From: Willaertia magna
Lineage: Eukaryota > Heterolobosea > Eutetramitea > Acrasida > Naegleriidae
Length of the DNA stretch: 14,860 nt
Assembly: GCA_902984215.1 (NCBI GenBank)
Contig: CADWAF010002482.1
Coordinates: 1 to 14,860 of the forward strand
Direction of reading: 5' to 3'
Shown here: positions 9,102 through 14,860 of the stretch, in pieces
Position numbering within the stretch: position 1 is the first letter of the stretch
How the letters are laid out: each line of letters begins with the position of its first letter
Position numbers and translations under genes: made by a program
The notes under the pieces: generated by a model
What the model saw: only the letters and a program-made list of their open reading frames with translations
What the model was told of the DNA's origin: nothing
The model's database searches: none

Positions 9102-9303
9102 TTTTTTTTTAATCTTTTTTGTAATTTTAAAACACTTGTCTCAGTTTACTAATTTTTAATTTTCTATTCTTCTTCCTTCTGTATTCCTTCTGTCTGGAAA
9201 CAATGTCTCTATCTTTCTTCACAAAAGAAATAATAAAGCGAACGTCTCATCTACCCTTCTAAATAGGAACAAAATCTAAACTGAAAAAACCGCCAAAAAA
9301 ATA
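9102..9303. promoter_or_regulatory. Divergent THOC1/YccF intergenic region with short direct repeat
   Basis: Two divergent ATGs lie 202 bp apart, so both promoters and 5' UTRs must sit here. TTCCTTCTGT occurs twice, at 9173-9182 and 9184-9193, separated by one A. T-rich sequence lies beside the THOC1 start and an A-rich leader beside the YccF start. No TATA box can be picked out with confidence in such AT-rich DNA. Promoter assignment is inferred from gene arrangement only. Confidence 0.4.
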
Positions 9304-10194
9304 ATGGAAGAAAAAGAAAAGAAAGAGGCTCGCAATGACTATGTACAAGTCAATCGTAATAATAACAATACCGATGATAATAACATAAAAGAATTACATA
9401 ATAATACGCATCATCATTCGGAAGATGAAGATATTTATTATGAACCAAATGATAAAATACATTTACATCATAAAAGAGAAGAAGATGATTTCCATAGGAA
9501 CAGTATTGAACATGAAGATGCAATACTAACTGTAAATAATGAAGACTATATAAACTCAAAAGAAAGCCTTAAAAAACAAATATTTTCCTATTTAAACCAT
9601 TTAATCTATGGATTCCCTAGAAGTAGAAGATTCCTATGGGTATTTCTAGGTGGATGGTTATTATTTACAATTTATTTAATTTCAGGCTTTCTTTTTTGTT
9701 TAACTTGTTGTTTTGCACCATTTTCTGTACATTTATTTAAATATTCAGTTTTAATGTTAAATCCAACAGGATATAAAATAGTTTTTAATAAGAATAAAAA
9801 ATATACAGATTCTTCATTAGAATTATCTATTAAGCCATATGATTATTTAAAAGCATTTGGTTCACCTTTTTTACCTACTGCTTTTATAAGTAATGTTATT
9901 TGGTTTATTTTAGTTGGTTGGTTAGTTGTTTTATTACATTTAATATTTGCCTTAATGAATATGGTGACAATTGTAGGAATTGGAAATGTAATTCAACATT
10001 ATCATATGATTTATGTTGCAATATTTCCTTTTGGAACTAAAATCGTTGTAGATGAAAATTATAGAAGAAAAGAAAGTGTTTATTTAAAAAAGTTGGAAGA
10101 AAAGAATAATAAAAAAAATAATGAGAAACAAAATGAAGAAGAAGAGTTAGATTATGTAATTGATGAAGATGCAATTATTGCAAAGCATGTATAA
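9304..10194 (+). CDS. YccF-domain (DUF307) multi-pass membrane protein, 296 aa
   Basis: Two YccF repeats are visible. The first, residues about 110-155, reads WVFLGGWLLFTIYLISGF, then SVHLFKYSVLMLNPTG. The second, about 194-250, reads ISNVIWFILVGWLVVLLHL, then ITIVGIG-like VTIVGIGNVIQHY and YVAIFPFGTKIV. Bacterial YccF proteins show the same pattern: a FGWWL-type membrane motif, then IGIP, then PFG. Hydrophobic segments fall at about 110-140, 195-215, 215-230 and 233-245. The bacterial protein is around 150 residues; here a soluble His/Asp/Glu/Asn-rich N-terminus of about 100 residues (HHH at 36-38) and a Lys/Asn/Glu C-terminus of about 45 residues are added. The function of YccF proteins is not established; location in a membrane is clear, which membrane is not. 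The gene is convergent with the adenosyltransferase gene, 89 bp apart. Confidence 0.85.
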   Translation: MEEKEKKEARNDYVQVNRNNNNTDDNNIKELHNNTHHHSEDEDIYYEPNDKIHLHHKREEDDFHRNSIEHEDAILTVNNEDYINSKESLKKQIFSYLNHLIYGFPRSRRFLWVFLGGWLLFTIYLISGFLFCLTCCFAPFSVHLFKYSVLMLNPTGYKIVFNKNKKYTDSSLELSIKPYDYLKAFGSPFLPTAFISNVIWFILVGWLVVLLHLIFALMNMVTIVGIGNVIQHYHMIYVAIFPFGTKIVVDENYRRKESVYLKKLEEKNNKKNNEKQNEEEELDYVIDEDAIIAKHV

Positions 10195-10283
10195 TATTTG
10201 TTAATATTTTAAGTTAAATATTGAAATTATAATTAACTTTACAAAAATTGTAAAAAAATAATTAAAATGTAAATTAAATGTAC

Positions 10284-11128
10284 TTATTTAGTCCAAATTA
10301 CTTCAGTTTTTCCTTCAATTTTACTTGTCAATCTAGATGCAACAAATAAATAATCACTTAAACGATTTAAAAACTTTTGAACATTTTCTAAACCTTCTTG
10401 TTTACCTTCATGAACTAAATGTACAACTGAACGTTCTGCTCTTCTACAAACAGTTCTGCAAATATGTAATTGACTAGCTGATAACCCTCCACTCTATTTT
10501 AAATGTCAAAATGATGATTGATTTGATGTGTTGTACTTACAGGTAAGATGAAATGTTTAAGTGGTGGTAATTGTTCTTCCATTTCATCAATCCAATTTTC
10601 AAGTGACAAGATATGTTCTTCATTAAATTTAACTCTTTGTAATTTATCTTCAGAAGAAGTATTTTGAGCAGGGGTTGCAATACAAGAACCTGCATCTAAT
10701 AATCTACTTTGAATAAAAACAAATCTATCTAAAAGTGATGTTATTAAACTATTATTCAATTCATCCTCTTTTACTTTTTCTTTTAATTGTTCTGCAAATT
10801 CTCTGGCCAACCCGAGATGTGCATTCAATTCATCAACATCTCCTAAAGCACCAAATACTAAATCATCTTTTGGTCTTCTTTCACTATTATAAAGAGAAGA
10901 ACTACCTTTATCTCCAGTTTTAGTATAAATTTTCATTGCATAACAACAATATGATAAATTATCACAATTAAATAGTTGATTATTTCTTTTATTATTATTG
11001 CAATTAATTAACCTTCTCGGTAAGATAAAAGCACTTCCGATCTTCTTACAATTATTATTGAAAAGATTCTTTCCTTCTTTCGCAATTAAGCCAGACAATG
11101 AAAAGCAGTGTGAATAATTTTTTAACAT
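10284..11128 (-). CDS. MMAB: Cob(I)alamin adenosyltransferase (PduO/MMAB type), two exons, 265 aa
   Basis: This enzyme transfers adenosyl from ATP to cob(I)alamin, making adenosylcobalamin for mitochondrial methylmalonyl-CoA mutase. Exons are 11128-10541 and 10493-10284, with a 47-nt phase-0 intron between. Splicing joins HFILP to SGGLSASQLHICR, restoring the family's FILP(S/G)G motif; unspliced, the frame ends early at 10499. The domain starts at Met65 with KIYTKTGDKGSSSLY (ATP-binding TGDxG loop), then GALGDVDELNAHLGLARE, then CRRAER (residues 212-217) and FLNRLSDYLFVASR, ending IWTK. Residues 1-64, rich in Asn, Lys, Arg and Cys with few acidic residues, look like a mitochondrial presequence. 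Domain length is normal. The start codon is only 26 bp from the stop of the upstream TCUP-like gene on the same strand, so its promoter must be very short or overlap that gene. Confidence 0.93.
10494..10540 (-). other. Intron of the adenosyltransferase gene (47 nt)
   Basis: On the minus strand it begins GTAAGT (10540-10535) and ends AAAATAG (TAG at 10496-10494). Phase 0: CCT (Pro196) is followed by AGT (Ser197). Removing it restores a full-length PduO domain whose two halves match the family on each side, so the call is firm despite the very small size. Confidence 0.92.
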
Positions 11129-11154
11129 TTTGTAAGGGAAAATCCAAATTAAAT

Positions 11155-14057
11155 TTATTGTTGTTGAGATTGTTGTAAATTATCATTCGTTAACTTGACT
11201 CGCCAACTTGGTGTTGATATAATATAATCACATCCACCAAGAAAGACTTGACCATGAGCACTTCTCTTAGAATCACCACCTTCAACAATAAAGCCTGATA
11301 AAGTACCCTTAGCTGTAAATTTACATAAAAACTCACTTTGTAATTCACTAATATTTGAAATTGATCTATTTAATAAAAATCTTGCATTAACAGTTCCTTT
11401 AGGACCAACATTATCAACATTAATTAATAATTCTTGTCTATTTGGATTCCATCTACCTTCAGGCTTTGAAATTGATTTACTAACTAAATGTTCTTCATTA
11501 GAAGGAACAGGTCTTAAAAGGAAAGATAAAGTTTCAACTGGTGTTGAAGGATTTACAATATAATCTATTGAAATAGTTAACATTGTTTGATTATCTTTAG
11601 TGACTAATGTAAATAAAGGTCTTAATCTTAAAGGCACTGGATACAAATGTTCTTTCAATTTATACTTTAATAACACTGCAGTATTAGATTTTGGATTTAT
11701 ATCTTGTCCTGTTATTTTACATTCAAAATTATGTTTAGTAACATCATCATCTGATGTAATTTGTTTAGCAATCTTTGGATTACAAACAATTTTTGAGATT
11801 TTAGTAATATTTTCAGAATTATTAAATTGATCATTAATTAATGTAAGAACAAATTGGAACACATCATCTACACGATAACTTTCATGGTTAAATAGTTGTA
11901 ATTCAATTTGTCCCATAAAATTGTAATCTTCATCTGTAACACCTGTAATGTTTTTAGAAACTGTTTCAGAGACAATTACTTTAAATGGAATAACAGCTGC
12001 TCTCTTTTTTTGTGATAATTCAATATTCTTTTTAAGTTCTTCTGGATCAAATACAGGCATCATTGGTTGTACAGGTTTTAGATTGGTTGGTGTAATAACT
12101 TCTTTTGGTGTAGTTACATTTTCTTTTGGTGTTATACTTGGTGTTGGATGAATACTTGTTGGAGGAATAATATTAGTAGGTGGTATTGGAACATTATTAA
12201 TTGGAATAGTTGGAGTTAAATTATTAGTAACTACTGGTGGTATATTATTGTTTGTTGGAACAGATGGGAATGTTGGAGTTAATTGTTTTGGTTGTTGAAG
12301 AGTAGGTGTTAAAGTGGTTGGTAATGGTGGTAATGAAGAAATTGGAGTAGTGTTTGTTGTGACATTATTAGGTTTAGCATTTCCTAATAAACTGTCAATC
12401 TCCAATAATAAATTATTATCTTGTTTAGGTACTTTAGTTGGCGGTAAATTGTTCATTGGATTTGTCGTAGAAGTTGTTGGCGGGAATAAATCGTCCAAAA
12501 AGTTATTTGAAATAGGAGGTGGTTGATTTGGTGTTGTTTTTATATTATTCAAGCCTAAATCTATTGGAGGAACATTAAATGGTGGAGGTGTTGTTTGAGT
12601 GTTAAATGATTTAGTAGAAGATGGTGTTTGATCATAAATTGAGCTAGTATCGTCAATACCTGTAGTACTTCCTCTACGAGTACCTTTAATGTCAGAACGG
12701 AAAGTAAAATCTTCTTCTGATGAGTCAACTTCAGTATCTTCATCCATTCTACTACTATTTGTTAAATCTAATGGTTCAAAACTAATTAATTTAACTTCTC
12801 CACGATCAAAAGGTGAAACTCTATTATTTAATGTATTATTTTGTAATTCAGGCTTTAAGCTTGGTATTTTCAATGCATCTTTAGGGAATACATTATTATT
12901 CATTACTTGCCCATTTAATGAATTATTGTTAGATAATACTCCAACAGAAGGAATAATAGGTTTTAAATTTTCAGGTAAAGAAGGAGATTTCAATTGATGC
13001 CACTCTTCATCTGTAATTGTAGGTAAGAATTGTTGTTGTCCCATTGCAATATGTTCCATTTGTCTTTTCCTAAAGCTTGAAATACCATTACTTTCAGATC
13101 CAGTATTTGTAGATTTAGCTCTTTTATGATTAAAACTAGGTAAAGCATCTTCTTCATCAGGAGCTGTGAAATCTAAACCAAATTGGAAAGGTATAATTTC
13201 ACTTGGATCTGGTAAAACTAAGTGATTTTCTATAACTGTTTGTTGTTCATCTTCAAATCCTTGTTGACTCATCATCATTTGTTTTAATAAACGTTCATCT
13301 GTTGGAATTTTAAATCTTTCTAAAATATTTACTCTTTTTTGTTGTTCTTCCATTCGTTGTTGAGATTTTCTCCACATTTCATCTGCTGTTGTTGAAATTA
13401 ACTTTTCCATTTGTCTAATTGTTCCTCTTCTACTTCTTCCTGAACTTCTAGGTGTTTCAACCATTTGATTATTATTAATTGTAGGAGAATTAGGATTATA
13501 CATATAACTCTCTTTTACTACAGTAGTATTATAAAATTGATTGGAAACAATGTTAGCTTCTCCTAATTTGTTTTTTCCAACCATTTCCATACTTAAAGAT
13601 GGAGGTTTAAAAGTGTTTGTTTCATGAATTAATTCTTCCAAGGCTAACATTATTTGTCCAAACTTTTTATATAAATTTGCAATTGTTACTTCTTCTCCTT
13701 TACAAGCCTCAAAAAGTATTAATTTAGCGTTATTTGCACAACGAAGTGAATCATATGGGTAATCAGATTTATGACAAACTGTAACTACATATACTTCATT
13801 TAATAAGATAAATATTGCTCTAAATTTATTTAAAATAAATACTTCTCCTCTAGCTGATGTATTTGTACTAATTGATTTTGCAAAATGATCTGATATTATA
13901 ATTGCTTGATTTTGAGAAACTTCATGATGACTATTTTTATTTATCGGAAAGTAAAATCGTTAATTTTTAGTATAACATTTACTGATACATACGAATGAAG
14001 AAATAAATTAAGTTTAGGTTCTCTTTGTTCTTGTATAAAAAGACATAAAACTCCCAT
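11155..14057 (-). CDS. TSET/TPLATE complex mu-like subunit (TCUP/TML, muniscin family), two exons, 946 aa
   Basis: Exons 14057-13993 and 13930-11155. The first exon begins MGVLCLFIQEQREPKLNLFLH; spliced on, it completes an N-terminal longin domain (residues about 1-125) with ARGEVFILNKFRAIFILLNE, VYVVTV, ACKGEEVT and YKKFGQIMLALEELI. This recalls the plant TML and adaptor mu N-terminus. Residues about 194-231 form a helix with Trp208 followed by FKIP. Then comes a long Pro/Thr/Asn linker carrying adaptor-style short motifs (DDLF near 501, LLLEIDSLL near 529). Residues about 668-940 are a mu-homology domain of muniscin type: YPVPLRLRPLF, DYIVNP, SKPEGRWNPNRQELL, and the final Trp-Arg-Val strand. 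TSET is an ancient heterohexameric adaptor at the plasma membrane, lost in most animals and fungi except for its muniscin derivative. It could otherwise be a stonin or an AP mu, but the linker and C-terminus favour TCUP/TML. Confidence 0.82.
13931..13992 (-). other. Intron of the TCUP-like gene (62 nt)
   Basis: On the minus strand it begins GTATGT (13992-13987) and ends AAAAATAG (TAG at 13933-13931). A TACTAAAA sequence about 35 nt before the acceptor could be the branch point. Exon 1 ends in TC and exon 2 starts with T, together giving TCT (Ser22). The frame upstream of exon 2 otherwise meets a stop within 14 codons, and the joined product begins with Met in a plausible longin strand. The 5' exon assignment is inference and could be tested by cDNA. 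Confidence 0.8.
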
Positions 14058-14562
14058 CCTTCGTTATTTATGTGGGTTTTATTTTTTTAAAAAGAAAATT
14101 AAAATGACAAGATAATTTTTTTTGAATAGACAATTGGTGTGATGATTGATTCATTAAATTATTAATTAAAACAAATTTAATTTGTCTATTACAACTATGT
14201 CGATACACCCTGAAGTTAAAACTAAATGAAGAACTTAGCTACTAAGTATAATTCAACCTGGTTTTAAATCTATCTTTCGGAAATTGCAAATCAGAGTCTA
14301 TTCGCAACCAGAGTTCAAGAAAAAGGCCTTATGCACCACAATACAACAAATCGCGAGAATAACAATGTAAGGTTTTGTAGAGGAAAATAATCATCCACAG
14401 TCAACAAAACGAAGCCAAGTAACAATAAACATCATCTTCTATTAGAATATGCAATAATAATAGAACTCTGATTGTGAATAAACTCTGATTTGCAATTTCC
14501 GAAAGATATCTATTGTTAAAGTTAAAATTGAAAAACACATTAAATTTTAATTTCAAAAAAAA
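14058..14562. promoter_or_regulatory. Divergent TCUP/CDC123 intergenic region
   Basis: 505 bp between divergent start codons. It must hold both 5' UTRs and promoters and is less AT-extreme than other spacers here, particularly 14220-14510. It contains the large inverted repeat listed separately, a short palindrome ACTTAG-CTA-CTAAGT (14233-14247), and a 9-bp inverted pair AATAGACAA (14125-14133) / TTGTCTATT (14182-14190). I see no tRNA or conserved ORF in it. Confidence 0.45.
14271..14508. repeat. Inverted repeat, 46-bp arms, 43/46 identical, 146-bp spacer
   Basis: The left arm 14271-14316 starts TATCTTTCGGAAATTGCAAA; the right arm 14463-14508 is its reverse complement with three differences, all transitions. 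Further out, TTTTAA (14262-14267) and TTAAAA (14515-14520) continue the symmetry with an offset of a few bases. Each arm contains a short internal direct repeat around CAGAGT. The spacer holds palindromes AAGGCCTT and TCGCGA and no ORF. It may be a small MITE-like element or a structural/regulatory hairpin in the CDC123 upstream region. No clear target-site duplication is seen. Confidence 0.85.
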
Positions 14563-14860
14563 ATGTTGCAAGATGAAAATTATTTCTCTAACGAAGAACA
14601 TTCGGAAGTAGAGGAGGAAGAAATAGAACCATTCCTTACTATGAATGAAATAAATAGTTGTAGTATATCCAATTGGTATAATCTTTTTGATGGAAAAACA
14701 AATAACAAAAGAATAACACTGTTAACTAAAATATTACATTTACCAGATGATTTTATTAATTACTTACTACAAGATGGTGTCACCCTACCAAAATCCTTAA
14801 CAAATGATTATATACCTAATTTTTCTAGCGATTCCGAAGATGAAAAAGAAAAGTATAAAA
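14563..14860 (+). CDS. CDC123: CDC123/D123 family eIF2 assembly factor, 5' part (runs off window)
   Basis: CDC123 is an ATP-grasp-like cytosolic protein that promotes assembly of the eIF2 trimer needed for translation initiation. ATG at 14563 follows an A-rich leader, and 99 codons are open to the window end. After an acidic N-terminal stretch (EEEEIE) comes NSCSISNWYNLF (residues about 31-42), matching the CSxxxWY start of the family. Then ILHLPDDFINYLLQDGVTLP (about 59-78) matches the LPxxFxxYLxxDGxxLP motif, followed by an acidic Asp/Ser/Glu linker (SSDSEDEKE) as in other members. The ATP-binding core lies outside the window. No intron is evident so far. Confidence 0.88.
   Translation, partial: MLQDENYFSNEEHSEVEEEEIEPFLTMNEINSCSISNWYNLFDGKTNNKRITLLTKILHLPDDFINYLLQDGVTLPKSLTNDYIPNFSSDSEDEKEKYK

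Noticed and set aside
12314..12997. Several plus-strand ORFs of 60-100 codons across the adaptor gene
   Set aside because: They are antisense shadows of the Pro/Thr/Asn-rich linker of the TCUP-like gene.
14045..14082. Hairpin ATAAAAC/GTTTTAT around the TCUP-like start codon
   Set aside because: Only seven to nine A/T-rich pairs with a 24-base loop; not strong enough to propose translational control.
14255..14275. T-loop-like GGTTTTAAATC suggesting a tRNA
   Set aside because: No flanking stems, acceptor or anticodon arm can be folded around it; it lies at the edge of the inverted repeat.
14401..14601. 66-codon minus-strand ORF over the CDC123 start
   Set aside because: It is antisense to the CDC123 N-terminus and the inverted repeat, and is Phe/Leu/Ile-rich as antisense frames are in AT-rich DNA.

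Overview
This window is nuclear DNA from an AT-rich, intron-poor protist. Eukaryotic genes (RIOK1, THOC1, CDC123, a TSET/TPLATE-type adaptor mu subunit) and two very short GT-AG introns (62 and 47 nt) show that it is eukaryotic. TAA is used as an ordinary stop. A muniscin-like subunit that keeps an N-terminal longin domain argues against animals and fungi, which retain only muniscins without it. A free-living amoeboid protist, perhaps a heterolobosean of the Naegleria/Willaertia kind, fits best; this placement is inference.

Layout from left to right: (1) the 3' part of a RIO1-type kinase gene (1-630, +). (2) A 4.2-kb stretch (631-4870) of extreme AT content with no recognisable gene. It has a gene-like fragment near its left edge (866-1015, -), a 29-bp perfect palindrome near its middle and one improbably long open frame (4271-4570). 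(3) A decayed CAP/SCP gene copy (4871-5320) followed by an intact secreted CAP-like gene (5466-5891). (4) A START-like gene (6101-7345, +) facing THOC1 (9101-7083, -). Coding-like sequence changes strand at about 7225 and neither frame has a stop there, so the two open frames overlap by 263 bp. (5) A YccF-domain membrane protein gene (9304-10194, +) divergent from THOC1. (6) A two-exon mitochondrial-type cob(I)alamin adenosyltransferase gene (11128-10284, -). (7) A two-exon TCUP/TML-like adaptor gene (14057-11155, -). (8) The 5' part of CDC123 (14563-end, +), separated from the adaptor gene by 505 bp holding a 46-bp inverted repeat.

The genes do not form a pathway or operon; this is a compact housekeeping neighbourhood. 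RIOK1 acts in 40S ribosome maturation, THOC1 in mRNP export, CDC123 in eIF2 assembly, MMAB in adenosylcobalamin supply, and the TCUP-like protein in endocytic membrane traffic. I found no CRISPR array, tRNA, rRNA or intact transposon. The observations most worth checking are the longin-bearing TSET subunit, the fused convergent gene tails, the CAP gene/pseudogene pair lacking a hallmark histidine, the AT desert with fossils at its edges, and the inverted repeat upstream of CDC123.
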